A stretch of 64,000 nucleotides of DNA from Spodoptera frugiperda (lineage: Eukaryota > Arthropoda > Insecta > Lepidoptera > Noctuidae), in NCBI RefSeq assembly GCF_023101765.2, contig NC_064212.1, forward strand, positions 7,130,001-7,194,000, written 5' to 3'. This document shows positions 9,972 through 23,800 of the stretch, piece after piece; the first letter of the stretch is position 1; the number at the start of each line of letters is the position of its first letter. A program made the position numbers and the translations under genes. Below the pieces are notes generated by a model. It was not told where the DNA came from, ran no database searches, and was given only the letters and a program-made list of their open reading frames with translations.

Positions 9972-12900
9972 ATGCAGTTATCTGAAATAGACAACGTTAA
10001 AATTTACAATCTCAGTGTTGGAAAATCTCTACCTGATGTAAGTGACTACAGTTAATAACCTATGAAATACTCATTTTATTTGAATTTGTGTCCTTTACTA
10101 GTATTTTTTTATTTGTAGTGGCTGACAGAAAGAAAAAAGCGTGCCTTACTCAAGAAAAATGTTGACCTCAGACGAAGAATTGAGCTAATTCAAGAGTTTG
10201 ATATGCCAGGAGTGAGCACCACTATCAGAGTTTCCAAAGATGGACAGTATATAATGGCCACTGGCATTTATAAACCAAGAATAAAATGCTATGATGTTAA
10301 TAATCTATCCCTAAAATTTGAAAGATGTCTTGATTCTGAAGTTGTTACATTTGAAATATTAAGTGAGGACTATTCTAAAGTAAGTTTTTAAATCTATAAA
10401 TATTTATCCAACACACCATGTCTCTCAATATAATTATAAATTTAGATTGGTTTTATACAAAACTGACTGAATGGTTCTTATTTCAGATAGTATTTTTGCA
10501 ATGTGATCGGTATGTGGAATTCCATGTAGGACATGGTAGACATTATCGATTGAGAGTACCCCGATTTGGAAGAGATATAGCATATCATCGGCCATCATGT
10601 GATTTATTTGTTGTGGGTGCATCATCTGTAAGTTTATCATAATTCTTATGTTCCTTTAAACCATTAAACCAATGCATTTAATTGAATAATTACATATTTT
10701 TAAGCTACCTATACAAATTATTTTATTTTCAGGAAGTTTACAGATTGAATTTGGAAATAGGTCAATTTTTGGCTCCATATGTAACAAAGGCCAATGAAAT
10801 TAATTGTTGTGCTGTTAATGAGGAACATGGATTATTAATGCTTGGCACAGAATCTGGCCATGTAGAAGCATGGGACCCTCGTACTAAATCAAGACAGGGA
10901 ATATTAGATTGTGCTATGCATTGTACAGATTCAGAATACAGGTATGTAAAACTCATGTTAATCAAAGAATTATGGTATTTATTTTTGCATTATATGAATT
11001 AAATTAAAATACTGATTTTGCTTTCTAGAAATGATAAATTGCCTGCCATAACTGCTGCCAAGTTTGATGGACCTCTCAGGATGGGAGTAGGGACATCCAC
11101 AGGCCATGTACTGTTATATGACATAAGATCAAGTAAACCACTCCTTGTAAAAGACCACATGAATGAAATACCTATAAAAGTATTAGAATTCCATAAAACA
11201 ATGAATTATGTTTATTCTATGGATTCAACTGTTGTTAAAATATGGGATAAAAATACAGTAAGTATATAGATAGTTGCAAATGATGATTGAAAAAATAGGA
11301 ATGTGACCATAGTAAAACAAAAATGTTATTTTTTTAGGGCAAGCAGTACACAAGCATAGAATCATCAGCAGATTTCAATGATTTATGTGTTATTCCAAAC
11401 ACAGGATTAAACTTGATGGCTGTTGAAGATCAAAAAATGCAGATATATTACATTCCCTCATTAGGTCTGTACCAACAGTTTTATTTAAACTTAATAACAC
11501 TATAGATTTATAGATTCTTAATAATTTTTTCATAATTTTTTTCAGGACCAGCACCTAGGTGGTGTGCTTTCTTGGATAACTTAACAGAAGAACTAGAAAG
11601 CTCTGCATCACAAACAGTTTATGATGACTATAAGTTCATCACTAAACAAGAGCTGGAATCATTAGGTCTTGATCACTTGCTGGGTACAAATCTGTTACGA
11701 GCATACATGCATGGGTAAGTCTCAGATAAGTTTTTATTTTTCCAGATGATTGGAGATTTAAATTCTTTGTTATTAATATAACATAAATATTCACAGATAC
11801 TTTGTTGATGTGCGTTTATATAAGAGAGCGAAATCAATCGCGGATCCATTTGCATTTGAACAATATAAGAAACGTAAGATCAGAGAAAAGATTGAGCAAG
11901 AGAGACCATCTAGACTAAAGGTCGAGGATAACTTGCCAAAAGTCAACAGAGATTTAGCGTCTAAACTTATGGATGACAGCGGAAGAAAGAAGAAACAGAC
12001 TACTAATCTGCTCAAAGATGATCGATTTAAGGTAAAAATGATACTACCAGTTGTCAAGCTTAATTCTAACATAAATCAATAATAGGGCGAAGCTCTGTCG
12101 TAATTATGAATGCATCTGATTGGTGGCACCACTGCACTGTCTTTAGTGAAAGTATTTTTCACAAATTTCTTTTCTTTTCCCCAGGCTCTGTTTGAAAATC
12201 CTGACTTTGAAGTGGATAGAGAAGCTGAGGAATATCGCCTACTCAATCCAGTTTTATCTAGGCTCGATAAAAACAAAGACAAGAAAATGGAAACCGAAAC
12301 TTCAATGCAGGTAACAATTTCTACAAACACTATATCTAAAATAGCTTCTGTCAACGGCTTCGCCCGCGTGCTCGGGATTAAAAAGCCTATGTTTTATTTC
12401 AGACCATAATCTATGCCTGTTCCGAATTTCATCCCGGTCCGTTCAGTCGTTTTGATTTGATTGAGTAACAAACGTACACACAAAATCTTTCGCATTTACT
12501 ATAGACTCAAGCTAATTTTCATATTTCAATGTACAGAATTATCACTTCTACAATTTTATTATATGTATAGAATTATAGATTAAATAGTATAATTCTGTTT
12601 ACAAAAGTAGACTATGTTTTTAACTTTCATTGTTAACAGGTGGAAGAAACGGAAGAAAAGGATTCGGATATGGAACTGTATGATACTAGTGACGGCGACA
12701 GTTCAGATGAAGATCGAACCTGGGTTAAAGAAGTGAAAAAGCAACATAAAATGATTAGAAATAAGTCACGAAAAGAAGAAGACTCGCAGCCCGATGAGGA
12801 GCAGGTTTACGAATCTAATAACGCTCCTAAATCTACAAATATTATAAAAAGCATAACACGGGTCAGCAAAGCTAGTTTAGGAGACCGATTAGCTAAAGAA

Positions 12901-13053
12901 AACTTCTCCACGATGGTTACGACTGCTGGAGGAAATCGTGAAATGAAGTTTAGTATGAGAAAAAAGAAAGACCCGCAAAATCATAAGAAACATTATGAAG
13001 AACGAAAAAAATTCGTCAGGAGAACCGGATTTTTAAGTTCATCCAAAAAATGA
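9972..13053 (+). CDS. NOL10: NOL10 copy C, full-length nucleolar protein 10 (Enp2 homologue)
   Basis: Ten exons: 9972-10037, 10119-10379, 10487-10627, 10733-10941, 11029-11257, 11338-11464, 11546-11714, 11797-12031, 12185-12310, 12640-13053. They total 1977 nt, or 658 residues; human NOL10 has 688. Residues about 40-330 form the WD40 propeller (CYDVNNLSLKFERCLDSE, VEAWDPRTKSRQG, GHVLLYDIRSSKPLLVKDH). Next comes the APRWCSFLDNLTEELE-type segment (here APRWCAFLDN), the NUC153 motif around 475-505, an acidic stretch and a basic tail (RTWVKEVKKQHKM to the stop). NOL10/Enp2 belongs to the small-subunit processome in the nucleolus. The exon 6 donor is GTCTGT, where copy B has GTATGT. Poly(A) signal AATAAA at 13114-13119. 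This is the presumed parental gene. Confidence 0.93.
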
Positions 13054-13981
13054 TTTACAATATTTATTTGTTATACAAATATAGATTAAGACAGTTATTT
13101 ATTGCTTTTTATTAATAAATTGTGTTTGGCCTAAAGGCGCAGATATATGTGCTAGTGAAACAATCGCATGCCCGGACCTGTCGCGTCTGTTCACACGTGC
13201 TAGTTTCGCAAATCCTGAACCCCGTACTTGCATACTTACCAGTAACATACTGTCTGAACACTGCATCAACTAGACTTCCGTCAAATTCGGTCCAGCCATA
13301 TCAGAGATAAGCCGGAACAGACAGACAGGCAATAATAAAATAAGAAATGGGTGTATGTATCGTATGTATATTCATAATATCATATACATAGTAAAAAGCG
13401 GATATTTCAATATTACCTACGAACAAACTACAATTTTACTTATTAGTCTAGATAGTGTTTATATCTTATAACAAATCTTCATAAGTAGATCCCATATGGG
13501 TCACGAACCTCAGTTAGGAAAAAGATGTGATGAAGACGGAGGAGGCGATTCTCAGTAAAATTGTAATTTTAAAAGGATTTCGGTAAACCACAATTGTTGT
13601 CCTAACACAAAATAAAACAAGACGACTCCGCGACCTCAACTGCAGTAACGAAGCTCACAAGTAGACTCAATAATAATTACGTCATTGTTAAAAATTACCT
13701 ACAATTTTACGAAACCACGAAAAATCGCATACAATCTTGGAAATAATATCTAAGTACAAAAACACAATGACATTTGTATCGCATTGGCTATCAGGTTAAT
13801 GCACTGAGTCAGTGCATTATTATAAGCACACATCACATTCAATGATGTTATTATTTATAAAAAAAATACATTGCAGCGAATCGTTATCGCTGTTGTTCTC
13901 AGTGTATCCTTTCAACTCTCAGCGAAAGTTTAATTTAGGTAATTGTTACAGAAACAAAATTTGTGATCTGTTTTATAAAAA
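13054..13981. other. Intergenic spacer, NOL10 to chemoreceptor
   Basis: Holds the NOL10 3' end and the 5' flank of the chemoreceptor. I see no coding exon, RNA gene or clear repeat. Confidence 0.5.
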
Positions 13982-16909
13982 ATGCAAAATGACAACGCAT
14001 CCTACGGTAGTGGTAAGCACCTACTATTATTTTTAAATGCCTACCGTCATTACAGAGATGTTAGTTGTTTGCTACATAAAAGATCAATTATTAATTTTTT
14101 ATCATTTAGAATAATGTGCATGTTGGTAATTAATGAGTAGATATGGGCAATAAACTGGATAATGTGAATTTTTTAAATTGTTTTGTAGCTAGTGACTTAC
14201 TGGACAGCCATGTACTGGGCAACGACAAGCTTGCTGAACCAGCGATGGAGAGATCTACCAGGTTCAGTATCGACGGCAATAGTGTGGATGTGAGTAATTC
14301 TTATCATTCATATTTTTAACAATATCTGCTAGAATCATTTGCCTATTAATGATAAATGCAACATAAGTAGCAGTTGATTTTGGAGCCATTATTATGCTAG
14401 CACCCAATGAGTAGCTTGTAGGTATATATCCCCTATATCATATTGTTATTTACAAATGGTGATCTACTTAATCTTATCTAAAAAAACGGTGTTCATTTGT
14501 TTTTAATAATTTGTCAAAAATTATTAAATGCTTATGTTTTGGCTGTTTATCCGTTTCCTGACGACTATTGATGACGAGTGCCCATAATAAGCGATAGTCC
14601 TCTAGATTAGTCTAGATCCTTTCACTATTTACCGTACCTAATACTAGAGGAGTTCCCCAGTCTCACATTTAATGCTTAAATATTTTATATACCCCATTGA
14701 ATAATAGTACTGGACAGAAAACTAAAGGTAAATAGGTAATATTGAATAGATCTAGCTTGCTTTAAATCAAGTTTAAAGTTATATTGGTTTGGTTGGCTTT
14801 ACAGATTGGAGAAATAACAGAATCCCCTGACACTGAATACATGAGTACTTCTGCTATATTACATTATTGTAAATCAAAGGTACTGTACTTACTTAGTGAA
14901 TAACTAAACTTGTATGTAATGTACTATACTTAGGTACGTAATATTACTTTAATTTGATTACAGATATTGCTACCATATTTAAAATTATTAACTATAATGG
15001 GACTGCGGCCCGTACTAGATGTATCGAACTCTTCCAAATGCGCAATATGCTGCTCGCATTTCCATTCAATACAAGTAGCAATACTCATGTTTTTAGGATA
15101 CGTTTTGCAGTATATGGCTTGTTTCAGGTAAGTTCATATACCTTTTTCAGTAAAAAGCTAATACTAAGGCCATTGTAATGTAATACGAGTTAATTTATGA
15201 GTAACGAAAATTGTGTACAATCAAAGTTTTCTAACAGAAGGAAATTCGTTTCAGACGAGACAGAGGTTTTTGTTACAAGTTAGTTCCATTGGCGTTAACA
15301 TCCAGCCTGGAGTATGAGAACTATAAGCAAGTGTGTTACGGAAATGTTATTTTCACCTACATCGGGCCCAGCATACTGCACTTCGTGGGATTTTTATATG
15401 CATTATATCTATTCAGAATATCGGATAATGAACAGTTGCAAAATTTAATGGAAAGGGTGAGTACCTGCCTACTATTAAACGTAACAAGTCCCACTTGAGA
15501 CAAAAAGTTAGAAAATACCAATTTATTCTGTTCATTATTTTGGTAAATATGAACATCACTTAGTTATCGTTATTATAATTTTTCATCAAAAAAGGAACCT
15601 TCAAATTTGTCTAGAAGTACTTAGTTAATACTGGTGTTTTTTTAGGTTTTTCTACTGTCTTCGTATTCGCCTCAAGGAATGCCCACCACTAAACCGAAAC
15701 GTTTACTCCGCATGTTGTGGTTTTTCATAATACTCAGCGTTATATGGATGTGTCTGTCGTTATGTTCAGTTAATCTTATGTTGGCTAAAGGCAATATTAT
15801 ATTCAGATGGATGGAAAATAGGTACGTTTATGCACAGGTGCAATAATCCTTGGATTGATGTAGTTCTGTGAATTCTGTACCTACTAATATTATGTGCTAC
15901 CTATTTATTATGTAGGTATAGAAGTCTTTTTCACAATTAATTTAATTACAGAGCATTAGTAGTCTTTTTATTTATTGTTTAGATTTATATTCAGTTGAGA
16001 AAAGTCATATCATCTAATTACTTTATTTCAGTTCATATGAAATAAGGATGGTGTTGAAAGTGTTGCTAATTATATGCACGTTGATCCACGACATGGTGCA
16101 GGCGACTATAATCACGAGCTATTGCCTACAAGCACAGTTGTTACAAGCTCATCTTATGTTTCTCAAAGAACGGTTGCTGAACCGAACTATAACTCCACTC
16201 AACTGGATGAGAGTGAGTTTCATTTTGATTATACTTGTTATAAAAATGATGCTTGTGTATAAATACATTAGTTAAGTGTACGTATCTAGGCAGTGTAGTT
16301 TGTATAGCTTAATTTTATTAGAGCCGTACCAATTATACAACCAAATTTTCCAGGAGATAGCAGAGTTCCGGAAACTGTTAAAATATCTGAACGACGACTT
16401 AGCACCTGCTGTTTGTTTGTTCACAATCGTGAACATCTCGTGGGCCACCTCTGGCATCATGTGGCTCCTCAACTTGGATAAGGTGGATACTGAGACAGAA
16501 CCCTTGGTCGGCATCAGCATTCTAAACGAGCTCATATGGATTTCAGCAGTTATTGTGCCGTTTGTTCAAGTAAGGAATACTCTTACTCTTACTAACATCA
16601 ACTACATCAAGTTACTTAAAAATTTCACATTTATTCTGTTGTTATAACGTTGAAAAATTATTCCAGGCCGCACGTTTGTCGAAAGAATGCAGACGGACTC
16701 AGTCTGTGGGACACGAGCTGTGCGTCCGTCCGTTCCTACACCAGGACACTTCCCAGGAGGACATCACCTCAGTACTCATGTACGCCTCTACTCTACGGCT
16801 ACACGCGAAACTATTCCACTACCCTATCGCAGGGCGATACCTCTGTCTCGTACTAACTATTACTGCAATAGTACTCTTCTCTCTAGGCATGTGTCATCTA
16901 TTACAGTAG
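13982..16909 (+). CDS. Insect chemoreceptor, gustatory-receptor type (possibly Gr43a-like)
   Basis: Nine exons: 13982-14012, 14189-14289, 14805-14879, 14964-15127, 15255-15456, 15646-15821, 16032-16212, 16354-16569, 16667-16909. Total 1389 nt, 462 residues. The N-terminus is hydrophilic and is followed by PYLKLLTIMGLRPVLD, several hydrophobic segments and a long loop (LLQAHLMFLKERLLNRT and PLNWMREIAEFRKLLKYL) typical of the intracellular helices of insect 7-TM receptors. Such proteins form ligand-gated cation channels in taste neurons. The usual TYxxxxxQF motif of the last helix is not obvious; here the end is LTITAIVLFSLGMCHLLQ. Start chosen as the first ATG giving continuous phase through all exons. 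The subfamily call is from memory only. Confidence 0.75.
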
Positions 16910-17898
16910 TTACATTTAAATATCAATTTATATTTAATAGAATGAACCAACCAGCCAGTTTACTCATTGTAAATAACGCCTGGTTGTGTAATGTAAATAA
17001 TTATTTTAAACTATTGATACTCAATTATGCAAATCAAATTCAATGATGAATTTTTAGTAATGGGATACTGAATTAAAGTAAGAACAAATTTTGTCATTTT
17101 TTATTTTGTTTGCACTATTTGGCACTAACATACAGGCAGACACAATAATCGGTTAACACGTTAAAATATATCTATCAATTTAATTAACACAGATAATTAA
17201 CATCCAACAAGTATTGACCTATATTTTGCTACGGCTTATTTGTTAATACATTATCTTTTATATCATTTCATAATTTAAGAAAGTAATAATAGTTAATAAT
17301 GTCTTCAATAGGCGACTTCTTAACCCGTTGTGTGTCGGAACGCAGATCTACGCGAGACACATGTGTTTTCTATTGTGTGTCACGTATCGACAGACAAGAG
17401 ATTAATAAGCCCATTAAAAAATAACACAGTAAATGCATTTCCATAAAAACATTTTGGCCTCATTAGGCCATTACCATTAGGTAATGATAACAGACAACAT
17501 CACTTCAAATTATCAGGTATGTGCTACTTTTGTTTCTTTAAATACATAATTAGTATATAAATAAAATAATCACTGGGCGGGCTAAATATAACCGTTTCTA
17601 AAGTGTTTTATCCTTGGTAGAAATTCTCATATCGTTATAATGTGTTATTAAAGTACAACATAATAATCCTACCCTAATACCTTACAAGTGCTGGTTGAGA
17701 CTACAAAACCGTTTAACTGTTGTATTGACACTTTTGGAAATGTAACAATGTCGCATCAGATTGTAATGTAAACATATTATTTCCTTTTATTATGTTATAG
17801 TATTATAGTCTCCAGCATGAACCATGCGCGTACTTACTCCCATGGCCCGCCATGAAAAATTTGGCCTCGGTTCATGGCACAGATATAGACAGTAGTGT
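16910..17898. other. Convergent intergenic region, chemoreceptor and NALCN 3' ends
   Basis: AT-rich, no supported gene. Presumed 3' UTRs of both neighbours. Overlapping frames near 17790-18211 are shadows of the GC-rich last NALCN exon. Confidence 0.5.
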
Positions 17899-20800
17899 TC
17901 AGTCGGCGTGTAGATGCGCGAGTCGCGCGAGATGCGCGCCCCACCAGGAGTGCACGTCGTGCAAGGCGGGCAGGCCGCCGCCCGCGCCCGCGCCCTGCGA
18001 ACTGTTGTGGCTCGGACGGGAACCACTCTTCACGTTGGCTGCCAAACATTATATTTACATTAGGCGCATAAAATATTGTTGATCGAAGGCTTCCTCGGTG
18101 TAAATGATTTGTGTTACAAAATCGTATTGAAGATTTGGTTCCCATTAGGGAAAAGAGTTTATTATTAAGCAGAGATTTCAATAAGATAGTATAAAAATCA
18201 AGATCACTCACACTTACATGAAGACTTCTTTATGAGAGCAGGATGTGGATCACTGAGAGTCGGCTGCAGATACTTTTTGATTGGACTCTCAGGCCTGTAA
18301 GAAGTTAATTAATATTATAAATAAGGTATTTTTTTGTTTCCTGTAACTTGTGTACTGATTTATATTTGTATTCAATGAATAATTTAATTATAGGTTATCA
18401 CAATAGACAGTTAGTTCAAAAACAAACTTCAAAATATTTAATTGTTAATTTTGTATGTACCTCGGAATCGTAACAGATGGTAATCCCGGTCTTTTGAATT
18501 GGCTTTTCGTTGAAGATCTCTTCGGTTGTGAATCAAACGATGATGATATATCTGCGAAATAAAATAGAAAATCTTAGAACTTTCTATACTATTAAAAATA
18601 GATGTATAAAACCCAAGATACACAGTGTTGAATAATAATATAAGCATGTGAATAAAGAAAAAATATGGCAAATAACAGCAATTTTTATAAAATATATTGA
18701 GAGTTATTATTATATAATTAACTTTACTTACTGGATATTACTGGTTGTGAAGCGGACTCCGTTATTTCTGTGCGACCTGCGTTAGCGATGGTTTGCTGCA
18801 AAATCATTTTAAAAGGATTAGTTAAGTAATAGCTTCATTGTCTACACTAAAATAAATATAGTAAATTAATCATGATTTTTTGAAAATTTCCATATTATTT
18901 GCAGAGTTGAAGTTAAATATTCAAGTTAGTACCTGAGCTTCTGTTTCTTGTTTCTCTTTGTCAACCTTTTCGTTGCTCATACTGTCGACTGCTTGCTCAT
19001 TTGTCTTTCTCAGGCCCGCGATCAAACTATTCGTAGGTTGTTTCTGTAAAATAGAATAATGAGATATAAAACACTAATACGGCTATACAGCTACATGTTA
19101 CATAAATAAGGAACTACACTAACTACACTTAGTAATCATTTAACTTTATATTGTTGTAATGAAGAAAGCAAACAATTTCATATAATCAAACAACCAAAAA
19201 AACTAATGATGCGCTAGCAAGTCTAACACAGATGACTTACGCTATTGGCTCGTATTTTCTTTAGACAGCCTTCAAGCCACGTTCGTATAGTTTGTTTGGC
19301 GACCTCCTCCTCAATCAAGAATTCGAACTCCTCTCTAGCCAACAATTCTTCCATCTGCAGAGACTTACGGATGTCCACCGTGCGGTACGACAGCATACTG
19401 TTCACATTGCATTCAAATATCAGTACAAGGTATATATCCAATAATTTAATTGCAAAATCAGACCATGATCAGAGCCTGTAACCAAATGCCATTTAGCGCT
19501 TGTCTACTTGTAGAGTAGAAAACCAAATTATATTGGGTTGACATAAAGGAGATGTTATTTTTAGGCATTTTCAGAAAGTAAGAAAAGAAAGCCAACGGAA
19601 AACTAAAGGGTTAGGAAACAAAAGGTTGTTTACTAACTTGATGACGTCATGGAAGGTAACATCCTCGCCATTGTGAAGCCGTTCGAGCTCATAGCACATG
19701 TACTTAAATAACAGCCTTTCCTTGTGTGTGTCGCATTCTAAACGACCTTTTAAAAGGCGTAATATAAATTTCACCTGAAATACCAAGGACACCACAATGT
19801 TAAAAAAAATGTTGAAGATTTTATTGCTCATAAAAAGGACTAGTACAGTTTGTTCACTTGCATTCGAGATAAAGAAGAAAAAATCACATTCATGTTTACT
19901 TACTACTTTGTCGGTCATAGAGTTTCTCCTTACCTTTCTAACCGGGATAACTCCTTTCTGATGTACATCGACCACATTCCAAGTATTTTGAAAGTTTCTT
20001 ATATCAGCGTAAGATAGTAGAGCATCTTCTTCGTTCGAGTAGAACAGTGAAAAGTTCTCCATGATAATAGCTGCAACAATACATAGATTGTGTGAGATAA
20101 TATAAGAAACGAAGTACATTATTTTTATTTCATTTGAATATTGTTTTAATATCTACATCATAAGCGTTTGTACTGACCCACAAGTAAGTTGAGTACGATG
20201 TAAGTAATGATGACGTAGAAGGTGCAGAAGTAGGCGAGTGAAGCGGTGAAGTTCCCGCAGTCCGTCTCCCAGTAGTTGTCGGCGGGCGTGCAGTAAGGGG
20301 GCGCCACCATGCAGTCGTGCATTATCTTGTTCCAGTCCTCGCCCGTCACTATACGGAACAACATCGCCACGCTGTGGATCGGCGAGTTGAAATTCGCACG
20401 CCTAAAACCAAATATGGCTTTTAAAATTATACACTTGAATCATTAATTTGCCCGTTTCGGATTTTCAATACGCCGACCACCAAAAAGGTAGTCTTACACA
20501 CAGAGATATTTAATAATTATGTATTTAAACAATTTTTTTCTTATGATTTTGTTTCGAAAACAATTGCCAAAGCCTGGGTTAAGTAACTATTGACTCGAGT
20601 ATATTGGTTAACCTTTTGAACGCCAGAGCGTAAACACATCGGCGCCCCTTCTACGCCAAGCCACAAATTCAGTACAAAAACCTACAAAAAAAATAGTGAT
20701 TCCAACATCTTAACGAAAAGTTATCGATAACCAATGAATCCGTGCTTTTCGTTCTATATTTTTTAAATAAATATTATTCGTTGCATTGGTCTTTTATTTA

Positions 20801-23800
20801 ACTTGACTACATTAGGAATATTCAGATACGAATATTTGTCAGTAAAAAGTAATTGTCAAAATAATAGTAAGCTACTTTCAATAAAATATTTCATAAATTT
20901 GGAATATAAGTTACCTTACCTACCCATCACTAGCTGACGTGTCTTGACGTCTGTGGCGTGGGGAAATACACAATTTTACGGATTTCGATTAGCAATATTT
21001 GACGATTGTTTTTTCTTGTGAATTCAAATAATGAATATATCTTTGTGTCAATTTACAATATTTCACTAAAGTAGTTTGAAATAATAGGAAAAAGAAACAC
21101 AGAAAACTTAATTTAGTATATTTATTTTGAATTTAAAAAATGTCGTTTTCTTGACGTCTATAGACGTCGGTGGCGTGTTTGGCACGATTTCGTTAGACGT
21201 CTATAAACGTCCGTGGCGTTCAAAAGGTTAAACATTAGCTATGTGTTATTATCATCTCTAAGATTATTCACAAGTAACATACACGTACCTGCCAATACCT
21301 TCACCGTATTTGACGTTCCCGAATACAATAGTCCCAGCGAGCGCGTAGAAGAAGACAAGCAGAAACATGCCGAATATGATGAAGAAACTCTTGCACACGC
21401 TCACACCGACCGTTAGCATTAACATCTTCAGCGTCGTGTGTTTGCCCGTTATCGTGAAGAAACGGAGAATAACCACCATAAAACCCACGAAGTAGGACAA
21501 GTCGTTCTACAAGCAAAATATTATTATTCCATATATTTATTTATATTGATATTCATCGCATATTGAGATTATAAACTTACATTACAATAGGTACTAGTTA
21601 TAGACACAAAACCATGACCGTCTCTTATACAAGCTCATAGACCATAGTATGGACTTGAGTCTTTTTCAATATTTCATCTATTTGGTTGATGACTATATTG
21701 TCTCTCCACCGATTTCTCCGAAAAATATACAACATACTGATATTTCCAAAATACCTTTAAAGTAAAATGCATGAAAATCCAGATACACCCAGCGACAGTG
21801 ACGAGCAGATCGTATCGGTTGCGTCGGCTCTGCCAGTAGCCGCGCGGCGTGAAGGCGATGGTCTTGAGCAACACTTCCACCACGAACACTAGCGTCAGCA
21901 GCGCCGACGTCAGCGCCAGTTGCTCCGTGTACGGTGAGTACCGAGACCACTGGAATGTTCATAAACAAATTAACTCACTTACACACCTTTTCTCATTTTT
22001 TTTAACTTTGTATTTGCAAATATTTCGTCTCATGAATGTGATGATTACTGTCTTTATTTAATCATGTATATCCCATTCTGCTAACTCTTGACTTGACAAC
22101 CTGATGATTTATCTTCCATTTTTAATCCGTAATGGAATAAGACTTACAATTTTCACGAGGGTTCCGTATCTATTGCTGGTTCTACTGTCTAGTCTAAAGG
22201 ATTTAATGTTATTACTAACCGTGACAGCCAACAATCCACTGTTAAGAAGCACCACGATAGCGATCACTCTTTTGAAGCTCAAGTTCTGTGTGACGTCATA
22301 CGCAAAGGCTCGGACTTTTCTTTTGTTGGGGCGAGGCGGCAAGTGTAGTGGCTGAGCGATTTTCAATCTCTTTTTCAAGTCACACCTATGATCGAAATAT
22401 ATAAATATAGTACCGAATTATTATTCGTTTATTGTAATTGTGATAAAAGATATAGACGAGGATTAACTCGAAATCTGTTAAAATTTTAATTATATTTGGC
22501 TTGGCAGTAAAAGGCAGTATCTCTGGAGATTAGCGCGTTCAAACAAACTAGCAGGCGGATCACCTGATGGTAAGCAATCACCGCCGCCCATGGACACTTG
22601 AAACACCAGAGCCGTTACAAGTGCGTTGCCGGCCTTTTAGGGGTTAGGAATTTAGGATTTGTTGGGGTTTCGGGGATTTCCTGGGATAATTGGGACTCCG
22701 GTAACCTCATCGGTGTCACACAACGAAAAACAACGCAATCCTTATTTCACGTCGGTTTTCTGTAAGGCCGTGGTATCACTCGGGTCGAGCCGGCCCATTC
22801 GTGCCGAAGCATGGCATCCCACTGTCTTTATATATTAGTATATAGATAATAAACAAATTGCCATTTTTTTATAAACCCTTACCAACGTCGCTGGTCGACA
22901 GTCAAGAGAGCAGTTCCCTTGTTTTCTGAGTAATTAGCAATCACCACACCAACGAACAGAGTTAGGCCAATCATACAGCCCAAGAATATGTACACGTGTA
23001 TGTAAATTGCATGGACCTGTCGAAGAAACACATTGATATTATAAAAGTTAATGAAAAATAACTGAGTGACCCAATACATACAGCATCTATCAAACATTTC
23101 ACTTACTTAGTAATTAGTTTCAAAAATTGTGTAAGTTGATACACAAATCATCAAAGAAAATCAACTTGGCTGCTAACCATGTTGATCATCTAGTGAAATT
23201 TAGTTTAATACGTACCGGTCCTAAAGCCTTAATCAATACATCACGAACATCCAACCAGCCTTTGAACGACAGCACTTCAAATAACGTTAAGAGGGCATCA
23301 CCGATGTTGTCGAAGTTAAATCGTTTTGGATTTGCCCTGTAATAGACAATGACTGTCATTGTATGTAGTTCAAATAAAAATACTCACGGGACTTTCAACT
23401 GTTTTGTAAGCTTAAAATAATAGTAGTACAATGGTTGTTATATTACTAGCTTCTACACACCGTAACATACTTATTCAAAGTACTTTTGTAAGAACAGGCA
23501 ACTTAATCTACCCCGAACAACAGATTATCATTCTTATTGCTTGGTAATATAGTTTATAATCAATTACATACCAGACTCGAGGAACAAGCATGGAAGGGAA
23601 GGTCTCGTTAGGTCCGGGTCGGATCTTCATCTTAGTGACGAATACTCGACGCATGAACACGCCCACACAGTCCTCGCGTTTGGTTATTGTAGGGTCGTTA
23701 CACCGCGCCAATCTGCAGTGTTGAAAAAGACATATTGTAAGAAATATTCACAAAAGCAATGTGTTTGGTAAGAAAGTTGGCCAATCTAGTAGTTCGTGAT

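Noticed and set aside
17790..18211. Overlapping frames on both strands near the NALCN end
   Set aside because: Shadows of the GC-rich last exon; the phase-correct exon is 17899-18038.
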